A stretch of DNA of 64,000 nt, taken from Pseudomonas kilonensis (GTDB lineage Bacteria > Pseudomonadota > Gammaproteobacteria > Pseudomonadales > Pseudomonadaceae). The notes below the pieces were generated by a model. That model had not been told where the DNA came from, did no database searches, and saw nothing but the letters and a program-made list of their open reading frames with translations. This document shows, piece after piece, positions 26,201 through 35,513 of this stretch; the first letter of the stretch is position 1; each line of letters opens with the position of its first letter. The stretch spans positions 1 to 64,000 of the forward strand of contig NZ_LHVH01000018.1 of the NCBI RefSeq assembly GCF_001269885.1, written 5' to 3'. The position numbers and the translations under genes were made by a program.

Positions 26201-28733
26201 GGTTGGCCAAGGGCAGGCCATAAGGAATGCTGCGCCACGCCGGGTCAATCGCGCCGATCGGGTGCAGGTTGGACCAGATCGAGGCTTCGGTCGCGCCACC
26301 GAGGCCCACCAGGGCCAGGCCGGGCAAGAGCTGTTGAAGTTGCGGCGGCAGGTTCAGCGCGATCCAGTCACCGGACAACAACGCCAGGCGCAGGCTGTCC
26401 AGTGGCCGGGGTTCGGCATGCAGGTAGTGGGCGAGCATGTGCAGTTGCGCAGGCACCGAATTCCACAGCGTCACCTGGTGCCGCTGCACCAACTCGGCCC
26501 AGTGCGAAGGGTCGGCGCCGCGCGCCGGGTCGGGCAGCACCAGTGCGCCACCCACGGCGAGGGGACCGAAGAGGTCGTACACCGACAGGTCGAAACTCAG
26601 CTGTGCCAACCCCAGCACGCGGTCTTTGGCGCCGAGTTGAAAGCGGCGGTTGATGTCTTGCACGGTATTGAGGGCGGCGCGATGGCTGATCATCACGCCT
26701 TTGGGATCGCCCGTGGAGCCGGAGGTGAAGATCACGTAGGCGAGGTCATCGGGGCTGCCGTCGACCGCTTTGAAATCGGCCGATGCGGGCACCAGTTGAT
26801 CCACCGCATGCCAGTGCAGTCCATCAGTCAGCGGTGTGTGGGGCAAGGCGTGGGACTGGCCGAGTACATGACGCACCTGGGCGCTGCGCAGCACGCGGTC
26901 GCGGCGGGCGGCCGGGGCGTTGCTGTCGAGTGGCAGGTAGGCCGCCCCGGCGAGCAATACACCATAGGCCGCCACGACCTGGTCGAGGCCTTTGGGCATG
27001 AGGATCGCCACCGGCTCCTGGGCGGCGCAACCGGCCTGGCACAGGGTGGCGGCGACGGCGAGGGCGCGTTCGACGAGCGCGGCATAGGTCAGGCTGCCGC
27101 TGGCGTCGATCACCGCCAGCGCCTGTGGAGTTTCAGCGGCCATGGTCAGCAGGCCGTCCTGCAAGCGCCCGGTGGACAGCGGCGCGGCGGTGGCATTCGC
27201 CGCCAGGCGCTCACGCTGTTGCCAGGCCGGCAGGGGCACGTGCATCGGTTGTTCCCAGGCGGCCGGGTCCAGGGCCAATCGCTGCAACTGAGCCAGGAAC
27301 GCCTGCTGCATGTCGTTGACCAAACCGTCGGGGAACACGCCTTGGCGCACGTCCCAATGGATGTGCAAACCGTTGAGGTCATCCATCACCTGGCAGTCGA
27401 GGGAGACCTGTGGGGTCTGGGTAATGCCGTGGCCCATCCGGCGCTGGCTGGCCGCCAGAGGTTCGATCGCCAGGCCAATGGCGCTGGTGAACACCACTGG
27501 CATGGCCGCGGCTTCACGGCCCCGACGGCGGCCGATTTCGCGCATCACTTCAATGCCGGAAAACAACCGGTGCTCCAGGTCGGCAAACAGTTGGCTGCCC
27601 AATTGCCGGGCCTGCTGGGTGAAGTCCTGGTCTTGAGGATCGTTGACCTGCAACAGGCTTACGGAGGTGAAGTCCCCCACCAGCCGATCCACCTGTGGGT
27701 GCAGCGGCAAGCGGTTGAGCAGCGTCAGGTTGAGGCTGAAGGCAGCGCGCTGGCTCCAGCGCTGCAGGGTTCCGACATAGGCGGCGAGCACTGCAATGGA
27801 AGGGGTCAGGCCGCGTTCGCTGGCAGCCTTTTTCAGGGCGCTCCATTGTGGCTGATCGAGCCGGGCCGAGTGCCGCTGAAAACGCGGTACGGTCGTGTCT
27901 TCGCCGCTCAAGGGGGCAGGCAATTGTGGCGCGGCGGGCAAGTCGTCGACGCGCGCCAACCAATACTCGCGATCGCGTTGATGGCGACTGCTTTCGAGTA
28001 AGCCACGCTCGGCCAGCAGATAGTCGCGGAAGGTGATGTCCAGAGGCGGCAGGGCGGCTAGGGGATCGTCCAGCAACTGCTCCAGCTCGTTGAACAGCAG
28101 CTGTGCGCTGGCCCAGTCGGCAATCAGCGAGTCCATGGAAAAGTGCAGGGTGTCGCCGCTGTCGCTGCGGCTCAAGCGCAATTCGAACAACGGCCATTGA
28201 TCGGTGGGGTAGAGCTTCTGTTCCATGCTCTGGCGGATCTGTTGCACGGCGTGCTGATGCTGTTCACTTGTGGCGCCGCGCAGATCGGCGACGGCCAGCG
28301 GGTAATGGGCCACGTTGGCCAGGACGCGTTGCGAACCCTCGCTGGCGATCACCGCGCGCAGCATGTCGTGACGCTCGATCAGACGGTTCCATGCTTGTTC
28401 CACCCGGTGTGGATCGAGCACTGGCCAGCTCAGTTCCAGGTAACCGTGGCAGGCCACATTGCCGTAGCCAAACGAAGATTGGCGGCCCAAGAGGTAGGCG
28501 TTCTGCACATCGGTGAGCGGGAAGGGCGCGTGGTGGTTCGCCGGGTCGGCCTGGACCAGCGGCTGTTGCTGTATTTCGAGCAGGTGCAGGATCTGTTGTT
28601 TGTGCTCGCGCAGTTGTGCCAGGCACTCGGCATTGAGCAGGCCTTGGGGCGCGCGGAATTTCAGTTGTCCGTCCTGGGGCCAGAGTTCGACGCCCAGGGA
28701 CTTGAGTTCACTTAGCAGTTTGGCGGCGGGCAT
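23259..28733 (-). CDS. pchF: PchF-like NRPS: docking-Cy-A(MT)-PCP-TE
   Basis: An 1824-residue synthetase. It has a TubC-type docking start (LLSELKSLGVELW); a Cy domain with DSLIADWAS (DxxxxDxxS) near residue 203; and an A domain with YVIFTSGSTGDPKG near 670, whose specificity pocket reads D-L-Y-N-L-S-L-I-W, the Cys code. An MT insert (~960-1360) has LEIGAGTGATS, and A10 GKVDRKAL follows near 1385. The PCP has GADSL near 1443. The TE nucleophile elbow is GYCLGG with Cys near 1598, and its His is in GNHFSV. It condenses and cyclises the last cysteine, methylates and releases. The start at 28733 has AGGAG; an alternative ATG at 28772 overlaps the previous stop. Confidence 0.93.
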   Translation of the reverse strand: MPAAKLLSELKSLGVELWPQDGQLKFRAPQGLLNAECLAQLREHKQQILHLLEIQQQPLVQADPANHHAPFPLTDVQNAYLLGRQSSFGYGNVACHGYLELSWPVLDPHRVEQAWNRLIERHDMLRAVIASEGSQRVLANVAHYPLAVADLRGATSEQHQHAVQQIRQSMEQKLYPTDQWPLFELRLSRSDSGDTLHFSMDSLIADWASAQLLFNELEQLLDDPLAALPPLDITFRDYLLAERGLLESSRHQRDREYWLARVDDLPAAPQLPAPLSGEDTTVPRFQRHSARLDQPQWSALKKAASERGLTPSIAVLAAYVGTLQRWSQRAAFSLNLTLLNRLPLHPQVDRLVGDFTSVSLLQVNDPQDQDFTQQARQLGSQLFADLEHRLFSGIEVMREIGRRRGREAAAMPVVFTSAIGLAIEPLAASQRRMGHGITQTPQVSLDCQVMDDLNGLHIHWDVRQGVFPDGLVNDMQQAFLAQLQRLALDPAAWEQPMHVPLPAWQQRERLAANATAAPLSTGRLQDGLLTMAAETPQALAVIDASGSLTYAALVERALAVAATLCQAGCAAQEPVAILMPKGLDQVVAAYGVLLAGAAYLPLDSNAPAARRDRVLRSAQVRHVLGQSHALPHTPLTDGLHWHAVDQLVPASADFKAVDGSPDDLAYVIFTSGSTGDPKGVMISHRAALNTVQDINRRFQLGAKDRVLGLAQLSFDLSVYDLFGPLAVGGALVLPDPARGADPSHWAELVQRHQVTLWNSVPAQLHMLAHYLHAEPRPLDSLRLALLSGDWIALNLPPQLQQLLPGLALVGLGGATEASIWSNLHPIGAIDPAWRSIPYGLPLANQGFRVLDSQWRDAPTWVPGDLYITGVGLAQGYLGDQALSEARFFAHPVDGQRLYRTGDRGRYLPGGELEFLGREDGQVKIRGHRVELGEIDAALLATPGVDSAISLVTGDATGERSLLAFVTAARTAPQPLPDASLFTTINRYADSQVGTFDAQHVRDYQADLSVAALSSMLEVMLKAGLFSGALTEPDAPAILNALQAQPRHHWLVRRWLGSLCEAGLVQLEQSRYRLAQPAPEPALAWGRVEQAIAAGLCSQTLFDYQLNHIWQLPQLLKGEVNPFDLLFPQGQQDLALQLYGGDAVSRYNNHSIAALINRLATHHDGDGPLRILEIGAGTGATSAPVIGLLDGLEVDYLFTDMTAFFLPAAKQRFAEHAWVRYGVLDIDQDIRPQGLASNSVDIVLCAGMLNSVKDIDKALGQITELLSPGGWLVFSEPTGEWPPILLTQGFMMTPVNGNHDLGRSGLHNAETWQARIKSFGGECLPALPLVDHPLAALGMQVFAARFKAGFQRLDVDSLRRALAQRLPDYMLPAHLQVLDRLPLTANGKVDRKALAGLRPAADAQVSAGQAAPSDPLTAELCRLWAEALGLTQIGADDSFYEKGADSLILARVAGQLREQLPQAQGLSYDTLLRQMLNEPNVTALARLLNHGESAPASAAASGEAQRSSSSNALVVPFGGGEVGPVRVMFHAALGTLDYFQHLGRALAEQQAGPVIGFAVADTERYLALEPKRLIESVAQDYAERLIADGHQRFQLIGYCLGGLLATEVARRLLERGMDVVDLSLIDSIPMFIDTDEELAYEAIFVPNLNLDPVKTVFGAHIEDYDVYRAIDLLMARDNRRVPAGAMASLSGDPGLEALALAVRQQSARSQEQRLAEYARLASGQAGVPIGPELVPTLFRVCRHSMRAARFDPPPFLGNMTYLRCLEQQSFGITGGVGHLAAPFWEDACLGRFDLIDVPGNHFSVIEPPHVHIVTAHLLDALRKNS

Positions 28734-28771
28734 GGGTACAGCTCCTGGAGAAAAGAGAGGATGTACGGGCA

Positions 28772-31700
28772 TCAGATGACGCCCTCTTCAACGGTGTCCG
28801 AGGTGGGTTGGCGCTCAAGGATCTGCGCCACCTCCGTCAAGGTGGCGGCGCCGAACAACTGGCCCATGGGCAGTTCAAGGCCCAGGCGGGTACGCAGCAT
28901 TTCGAGAAAGCGCGTGGCCAGGAGGCTGTCGCCACCGAGGCGGAAAAAGTTGTCGTGGCGCGACACGCTCGGCACGTTGAGCAATTGCTGCCAGAGTTCG
29001 GCGATCACTTGTTCGTCCGGGCGCAGCGGTTGTTCGTCCACCGCCGGGCGCGACTGAGCGGCGTCGGCCAAGGAGGCCTGCAGCGCCCGGCGATCGATCT
29101 TGCCGTTGCTGCTCAGGGGCAGGCGTTCCAACACCAGGATCTGCTCCGGGCGCATGTACCCCGGCAGGCACTGCTCCAGGTATCGCGCCAAGACCTGCGC
29201 GTCGGTGCTGGCGGTCACGGCAGCCATCAGTCGGTTGTCCGTGACCAGCGCCACGGCCCTGTTGACGCAGGGGTGACGGGCGAGGGCGGCCTCGATTTCG
29301 CCCAGCTCGATGCGATGGCCGCCGATCTTCACCTGGCTGTCGGCGCGCCCGAGAAATTCCAGCAGGCCATCGGGGTGGTAGCGGCCCAGGTCGCCGGTGC
29401 GGTACCAGCCATCGACAAAGCGCTCGGCATTCAACTGTGGCGCATGGCGATAGCCGCGGGCGACACCGGCTCCACCAATCCACAACTCGCCGGTCACCCA
29501 ATCCGGGCAGTCCCGGCCCAGGGCATCGACCACCCGATAGGCCTGGTTGGCCAGCGGCACGCCGTAGGGGATCGAACGCCAACCCGGCAGCGCTTGCTGC
29601 ACTGGGTAATGGTTCGACCAGATGGCCGCTTCGGTGGCGCCGCCCAGGGCGATAAAGCGACAGTCAGGGGCCTGTTGCCGCAGGCGCTGCGGTAGATCGA
29701 GGCCAATCCAGTCGCCCGACAGCAACGCCACGTTCAGGCCCAGTGGCTGGCGGTCGTGGGCGTTGGCTTCGAGCAACATGTCCAGCAGGGCCGGCACGCT
29801 GTTCCACAGCGTCACGCGATGGCGTTGCACGGCCTTGAGCCAGGCCCGGGCATCGCGGCGCTGGTCCTCATCGATCAAGACCAGCGCACCACCCACCGAC
29901 AGCAGGCCGAACAGGTCGTACACCGACAGGTCGAAGTCCAGTGCGGAAAGGGCCAGCGTGCGGTCGCTGGCGTCGATGCCATAGCAGCGGTTGATCTCGG
30001 CCACGGTGTTCATCGCCGCGCGATGGGTGATTTCCACGCCCTTGGGCTGGCCGGTGGAGCCGGAGGTGTAGATCACGTAAGCCAGCTCTGCGGCCGAGAC
30101 GGCGAACGGCGCGGGCAGCGGTTCAGCGTCCAGCGCGCGGAACGGATCGAGGTGTTTGACGCTCGGCAGTTGCGGGTCGTGCCCGGCAAGCATCACGGTC
30201 ACGCCGGCCTGTTGCAGGATGCGTTGGCAACGCTGCAACGGTTGGTCGACACCGACCGGCAGGTACGCGGCACCCGTTGCCAGAATGCCGAGCACGCTGG
30301 CGATCTGTTGTGGGCCCTTGGCCAGGGACACGGCTACCAGATCGCCAGGCGCAACACCCGCGTCCACCAGGCTGCGGGCAATGCGCAGTGCCCGCTCGGC
30401 GAGTTCGCCATAGCTCAGCGTGCCGTGCTCACCCCACAACAGCGCCGGGTGTTGTGGCGCTTGGCGTGCCTGTTCGAAGAAGCCCTGGTGCAAGGTCGGG
30501 TCACCCGGCACGCTCGGGCCCGGGGCATTGAGCCGGGCGCGCAATTGCGCCTGGGCTTGCGGCAACAGGTCGGGCGGCGCGCTGTCCCAGGCGTGCTCGG
30601 CCAGCCAGTTCAAGCTGTGCAGGTAGGCGTCGAACATCGCTTCGACCAGGCCTTCGGGAAACAGGCCGACCACCCGGTCCCAGTTCAAGGCAATGCCGCC
30701 GTTGGCTTCCACCACCTGATGGTCGAGCCAGACCTGTGGGGTTTGGGTCAGGCCAAAGACTTGCCGGGCAAACGGTCCATCCACCGGCGCGGCCGTGCCA
30801 TCCGGGACCCCGAGCGCACTGGTGAACACCACGGGCATGCTCGCCTGCTGCTCGCCATTGCCCCGGGCCAACTGCCGCAGCAGGCTGACCGAGCCGAGGC
30901 AACGGTGTTCCAGCGCCTCACCCAGGGTTCGCTGGGTACGCCGTGCGCGATCGACCCAACGTTCGCCAGGCACCGGTACATAGCCAAGCAGCGTCAGGGA
31001 GGTGAAATCGCCCATGACCTGATCGATCTGGGGGTGCAGCGCCCGACGATCGAACAGCGTGAGGTTGAGGCTGAGGTCGGGGCGCGCACTCCAGCGGCCG
31101 AGGGTTTCGGCAAACGCGCAGAGCAGTACGGCCGATGCGGTGAGGCCATGCTGTTGGGCCTTGGCCAGGATCGCCCCCCAGGCTTGGGCATCGATCTGCC
31201 CTTGCAGGCGCTCGAAGCGCGGTCGACCCAGGCTGGCGGGGTCAACCGCCAGCGGCAGTTGCGGAGGCGGCGGCAACTCGGGCAGGCGCTCTTGCCAGAA
31301 GTGTTGCGCGGCTTGCCGTTCGGCCGCCTCCACGGCGGATTGCAATTGATAGTCGCGGAACGACAGCTCCAATGGCGCCAGGGTCAAGCCGGGGTCACGG
31401 TACAAGGCATCGAGTTCTGCGTAGAAGCGCAGGATGCTCAGGGCATCGAGGATCAGGTTGTCCAGGCTGATGGCCAGCCGCGTGTGCAGGCCATAGGTCA
31501 CGGCCTGCACATCGAACAGCGGCCACTGGCCCGGATCGAACACGCGATGGGCACAGTGTTTGCGCAAGTCGTCGAGGCTGGCGTAGTCCTGGCCGATTGC
31601 AAAGGACGGCAGCTGTTGCAGGGGCAGGATGCGGGCCTGGCCGTGTTGATCGAACACGGCACGGAGCATTTCGTGGCGCTCGATCAAGCGATCCAGCGCG

Positions 31701-34700
31701 TTCTGCAGGCGCGCAAGGTCGAGGTCCTCGACGTCGTATTCGCGATAGAAGTGGCAGCTCACGCCGCCCAGTACCAGGCTCGAGTCACGACCCAGCCAAT
31801 AGGCTTGCTGCACCTCGGTCATGGGGAAGGGCGCATGGCGTTGTGGCAGGTCGGGCACAATGGTGTACCGCGGTTCGGCCTGGGCCTGTCGATGCAAATC
31901 GGCACAAAAGTGCGCCAGTACCGGTTTGGCAAAGACCTGGGCGATCCGCGCGCCCCCCAGCCCCTGTTCTGCAAGCAGGCGTACCAGGCGGGTGGCGCTC
32001 AGGGAATCACCGCCCAGGGCAAAGAAGTTGTGTTCACGGCAGACTTCACCGCAACCCAGCAACTGCTGCCAGGCACGCGCCACCTGTACTTCGATGTCAC
32101 CGCAGGGAGGGGACAGATTGGCCTGCACGGGGGCGCTGTTGGCCGCCAGCCAGTCGGTCAGTACTTTGCGATCCACCTTGCCGTTGCCGGTCAAGGGCAA
32201 CTGCGCGCAGCCCAGGATCGTGCTGGGAATCATGTAGCTCGGCAGACGCTCGGCCAGATGTTGGGCCAGGCCCGATGGGTCCAAGCGTGTGGGTGTCGCG
32301 GGGCCGTCCGTCAGGCGCACCACCGCCGCCAATTGCTGGCCGGCCAGCAGCGTCACCGCGTGTTCGATGCCTGGCCAGGCCAGCAATGCGCTTTCGACTT
32401 CCCCGGCTTCGATGCGGTAGCCGTGCAGTTTGAGCTGGAAGTCGGTGCGCCCGAGGAATTCGACGTTGCCGTCAGGGTGATAGCGCGCACTGTCGCCGGT
32501 GCGGTACCAGCGCAGGCCTTGATAGTCGACAAAGCGTTCAGCGCTGCGCACCCGGTCGCCGCGATAACCCTCGGCAACACCGGCACCGCCGATCCACAGT
32601 TCACCGGCCACCCAGTCGGGGCAGTCGTGGCCGTGCGGGTCGACAATGCGCAAGCGGACATTATCCAGCGGCGTGCCATAGGGCAGGCAGTGCCAGGGCA
32701 GCGGTTGGCCGGGCCGCACTTCGAACAGCGTCGAGTGAATCGCGGTTTCGGTGGCACCGCCCAAGGCCATGAAGCGGCAGCTGGGGGCTTGGGCCCACAG
32801 CCTTGGCGCAAGATCCGGGGCCACTTTGTCACCGCCGAGCAACACCGCGCGCAGGGGCAGGCTGGCGTCGGCGGGGGCGCAACCGAGCAGCATGTCGAGC
32901 AACGCCGGCACGCAGTTGAGCACGCTGGCGCGATGCAGCAGGGCCAGTTCGCGCCAGCGTCCGGCATCGCGCTGGGCCTCGGGCTCGATGCCGATCACCG
33001 CTGCTCCCGTCGACAGCGCGGCAAACAGATCGAACACCGACAGGTCGAATTCCAGCGCCGAGAGCGCGAGGATTCGGTCCTCGCTGTTCAGTTGCAAGCG
33101 CCGTTGCAGGTCTTCCAGGGTGTTGGCGGCAGCCATATGGCTGATTTCCACGCCCTTGGGCTCACCCGTGGAGCCGGAGGTATAGAGGATATAGGCCAGG
33201 TCGCTGACCGTTCCGGGCCGAGGGGCGTCCAGCGCGGTGCTGGCGGCGGGCAGTTGCGTGAGCAACAAGCGGGCACCCGACGAATCGCAGATTCTCTGGC
33301 AACGGGTCGCAGGTTGATCGACGCTGATGGGCAGGTACGTGGCGCTGCACGCCAGGATGCCCAGCACCGCGATCACCTGCTCGGGACCCTTGGGCAGTTG
33401 CAACGCCACCACGTCGCCGCGCCGGATGCCTTGGTCTTCCAGGTAAGCCGCCACTTGTAGGGCGCGTTCGGCGAGCTCGCCGTAGTGGATGACGGAGTGA
33501 TTGCCGTGTAACAACGCGGGCAGGGCGGGAGTCAGGCGCGCCTGGGTAAAAAAGGCTTCGTGCAGGCGCTTGACCGGCAGGGGCGCCACCTGGCCTTGGA
33601 CGGTATTGCGTACCGCAAGTTGGCTTGCAGGGATCAGCGCCGGAGGCGGCAAGTCCCACGCCGCGGCTTCAAAACACAGGCGCTGCAGCAAGCCGGTATA
33701 GGCTTGGAACAAGCCATCCAGTACACCGTCGGCGAACAACCCTTCACGGGCGTCGAGATTGACCAGGATGCCGCCATCCAGCTCGGTGACCTGGGCGTCG
33801 AGCCACACTTGCGGGCCTTGGGAAATGATCCAGGCCGGTTGACCGAAACACGCCTGCACACCCTCGGCGAACAATTCCCCCAGCCCCAGGGCGCTGGTGT
33901 ACACCACCGGCGCCAGCACTTGCTCACCCCGTTGCCGGGACAGTTCGCGCAGCACCTCCAGGCCGGAAAACGCGCTGTGTGCCGCATCGCCGTGGAAGCG
34001 CCGTTGCAGGGCCGTGGCGCGAGCGGCGAAAGTACCGGCGACGTGACCGTCCCAAGCCAGCAGGATCGATGAAGTGAAATCGCCGACCAGGCGCTCGACA
34101 TCGGCATGCAGCGGCGTGCGGTTGAATAGGGGCAGGTTGAGCAGCAGCTCGGGTGTCTCGCACCAGGCGCCAAGGGCTTCACAGAACACCGCCGCCAAGG
34201 CCATCGCCGGCGTCAGGCCGTGCTCCCGGGCGTGGCGCTCGAAGGCCTGGCGTTGTGACGGCGGCAGCCAATGGTGACGGCGTCGCACCTGGCGATCGTC
34301 GCTCTGGGGCTTGAGTGGCAAGCGCGGGGCGCCGGGCAATTGGTCCAGGCGCTGTAGCCAATAGTCACGGGCTCGTAGATGAAGCACACGTTGCTCGGGG
34401 CTGGCGTGTTCATGGCGCAGGTCCGCCAGGTAGCGGGCAAAGCTGTAGTCCAGCGCGGCCAGGGGGTGTTGGCGATACAACTGCACCAGGTCACCGAGCA
34501 GGGTGCGCAGGCTCAGGGCATCGGCGGCGAGCATGTCGAGGTTCAGGTGCAGGCGCGTCCCGTCGGGCAGCAACGACAACTGGATGTCCAGTACCTGACC
34601 TTGTTCAACGGCCAATTGGCGGTGGGACAACTCCGCGCGCAACGCTTCCAGCCGTTGCTGTTGTTGCTCGGCGTTGGCCTGGCGCAAGTCATGCACCTTC

Positions 34701-35209
34701 AACCCCGGCCAAGGGCTGCGAGCGAGGATCCGCTGGCGGCCGTCTTCGAGAAACTGCGCGCGCAACATCGGGTGGCGCGCCAGCAGCGCCCGAACGGCGG
34801 CTTCCAAGCGGATCGGGTCGACATCGCGGCGATCGAATTCGTTATAGAAGTGCGCGGCTACACCGCCCAACTGCTGGCCGGGGGCGCGTCCGATCCAATA
34901 GGCGTGTTGCATCGGCGCCAGTTCGAAAGGCTCCCCGTCGTCCACTTGCGCGGTAGTTGTGGTCGGGGCACGGGTCTCCACATCGAGCATGGCCAGCCAG
35001 GCTGACAGGCGCGGATCGGCGATCAGTTCAGCAAAACGCGCGGCCAGGCCGTGGCGGCGCCATTGGCCGGCGAGGCGAATCAGGGTGACGGAGTCCAGCC
35101 CCCATTCGATCAGGTTCGCCTCCAGGGGAATCTGGTCGGCGGGCCGGTCGAGGGCCTGGGACAGGGATTGACGCAGCAGTGTTGCGGTTGAGGTGCTGGG
35201 AGTGGCCAT
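28772..35209 (-). CDS. Two-module salicyl-priming NRPS: ArCP-Cy-A-PCP-Cy-A-PCP
   Basis: A 2145-residue synthetase. The ArCP has WGLDS with Ser 40. Cy1 carries DMLAADALS near 225. A1 has YILYTSGSTGEPKG near 680, and its pocket reads D-L-F-N-L-G-L-I-H. PCP1 has GGDSL near 1067. Cy2 carries DNLILDALS near 1251. A2 has YVIYTSGSTGQPKG near 1715, and its pocket reads D-L-Y-N-L-S-L-I-W, the Cys code. PCP2 has GGDSL near 2094. PchE has only one module with an MT-like insert, and HMWP2 has one A domain for two Cy domains; here two full modules lack any insert. It should make a salicyl-bis-heterocycle. It is the first gene of the operon, with a Fur-like box about 80-100 bp upstream. Confidence 0.93.
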   Translation of the reverse strand: MATPSTSTATLLRQSLSQALDRPADQIPLEANLIEWGLDSVTLIRLAGQWRRHGLAARFAELIADPRLSAWLAMLDVETRAPTTTTAQVDDGEPFELAPMQHAYWIGRAPGQQLGGVAAHFYNEFDRRDVDPIRLEAAVRALLARHPMLRAQFLEDGRQRILARSPWPGLKVHDLRQANAEQQQQRLEALRAELSHRQLAVEQGQVLDIQLSLLPDGTRLHLNLDMLAADALSLRTLLGDLVQLYRQHPLAALDYSFARYLADLRHEHASPEQRVLHLRARDYWLQRLDQLPGAPRLPLKPQSDDRQVRRRHHWLPPSQRQAFERHAREHGLTPAMALAAVFCEALGAWCETPELLLNLPLFNRTPLHADVERLVGDFTSSILLAWDGHVAGTFAARATALQRRFHGDAAHSAFSGLEVLRELSRQRGEQVLAPVVYTSALGLGELFAEGVQACFGQPAWIISQGPQVWLDAQVTELDGGILVNLDAREGLFADGVLDGLFQAYTGLLQRLCFEAAAWDLPPPALIPASQLAVRNTVQGQVAPLPVKRLHEAFFTQARLTPALPALLHGNHSVIHYGELAERALQVAAYLEDQGIRRGDVVALQLPKGPEQVIAVLGILACSATYLPISVDQPATRCQRICDSSGARLLLTQLPAASTALDAPRPGTVSDLAYILYTSGSTGEPKGVEISHMAAANTLEDLQRRLQLNSEDRILALSALEFDLSVFDLFAALSTGAAVIGIEPEAQRDAGRWRELALLHRASVLNCVPALLDMLLGCAPADASLPLRAVLLGGDKVAPDLAPRLWAQAPSCRFMALGGATETAIHSTLFEVRPGQPLPWHCLPYGTPLDNVRLRIVDPHGHDCPDWVAGELWIGGAGVAEGYRGDRVRSAERFVDYQGLRWYRTGDSARYHPDGNVEFLGRTDFQLKLHGYRIEAGEVESALLAWPGIEHAVTLLAGQQLAAVVRLTDGPATPTRLDPSGLAQHLAERLPSYMIPSTILGCAQLPLTGNGKVDRKVLTDWLAANSAPVQANLSPPCGDIEVQVARAWQQLLGCGEVCREHNFFALGGDSLSATRLVRLLAEQGLGGARIAQVFAKPVLAHFCADLHRQAQAEPRYTIVPDLPQRHAPFPMTEVQQAYWLGRDSSLVLGGVSCHFYREYDVEDLDLARLQNALDRLIERHEMLRAVFDQHGQARILPLQQLPSFAIGQDYASLDDLRKHCAHRVFDPGQWPLFDVQAVTYGLHTRLAISLDNLILDALSILRFYAELDALYRDPGLTLAPLELSFRDYQLQSAVEAAERQAAQHFWQERLPELPPPPQLPLAVDPASLGRPRFERLQGQIDAQAWGAILAKAQQHGLTASAVLLCAFAETLGRWSARPDLSLNLTLFDRRALHPQIDQVMGDFTSLTLLGYVPVPGERWVDRARRTQRTLGEALEHRCLGSVSLLRQLARGNGEQQASMPVVFTSALGVPDGTAAPVDGPFARQVFGLTQTPQVWLDHQVVEANGGIALNWDRVVGLFPEGLVEAMFDAYLHSLNWLAEHAWDSAPPDLLPQAQAQLRARLNAPGPSVPGDPTLHQGFFEQARQAPQHPALLWGEHGTLSYGELAERALRIARSLVDAGVAPGDLVAVSLAKGPQQIASVLGILATGAAYLPVGVDQPLQRCQRILQQAGVTVMLAGHDPQLPSVKHLDPFRALDAEPLPAPFAVSAAELAYVIYTSGSTGQPKGVEITHRAAMNTVAEINRCYGIDASDRTLALSALDFDLSVYDLFGLLSVGGALVLIDEDQRRDARAWLKAVQRHRVTLWNSVPALLDMLLEANAHDRQPLGLNVALLSGDWIGLDLPQRLRQQAPDCRFIALGGATEAAIWSNHYPVQQALPGWRSIPYGVPLANQAYRVVDALGRDCPDWVTGELWIGGAGVARGYRHAPQLNAERFVDGWYRTGDLGRYHPDGLLEFLGRADSQVKIGGHRIELGEIEAALARHPCVNRAVALVTDNRLMAAVTASTDAQVLARYLEQCLPGYMRPEQILVLERLPLSSNGKIDRRALQASLADAAQSRPAVDEQPLRPDEQVIAELWQQLLNVPSVSRHDNFFRLGGDSLLATRFLEMLRTRLGLELPMGQLFGAATLTEVAQILERQPTSDTVEEGVI

Positions 35210-35289
35210 GGCTCAACGTCTTCTCATTGCTAGGGCCCGGACCGGGGTTGGCCCAGGCGCTGGGGGCAGGCAGTTGCATGGGGGAAGAT

Positions 35290-35308
35290 GCTAGTCATTC
35301 TCATTTTG
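35290..35308 (-). promoter_or_regulatory. Fur-like box upstream of the siderophore operon
   Basis: On the minus strand CAAAATGAGAATGACTAGC matches 13 of 19 positions of the consensus GATAATGATAATCATTATC, including the central AATGA-AAT block. It lies 81-99 bp upstream of the first NRPS start and in the divergent region shared with the ABC ATPase gene at 35514. It could therefore repress both directions when iron is plentiful. The position fits; binding is inferred. Confidence 0.6.
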
Positions 35309-35513
35309 CCAACTACCCGGATCGAATCGTTTTTGCCCCGCATCCGCGTATCGCTCACCGGTTGCAGTGCCGTGGTGGCTACGCACAACGCCGATCGCTC
35401 GCAGGATGCGGTTGGAAAATGACTTGAATCGGGTAGAGCCCGCCCCATGGCCTTGACTACCGTCGCTCGCCGCCCTCTTTGCAGGGCCTGTGTCCCTTTG
35501 GTTGGAGTTGTGG

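Noticed and set aside
25038..28001. Long plus-strand open frame opposite the second NRPS
   Set aside because: Same reason: it mirrors the codon bias of the real minus-strand gene and shows no domains or ribosome site.
23259..28733. A PKS step as in yersiniabactin
   Set aside because: No KS, AT or ACP signatures are present in either synthetase, and all carrier motifs follow Cy or A domains.
29756..33460. Very long plus-strand open frame opposite the first NRPS
   Set aside because: It is antisense to an NRPS with complete domain motifs. Its composition (rich in Q, G, H, R) is typical of a high-GC shadow frame, and it has no family signal.
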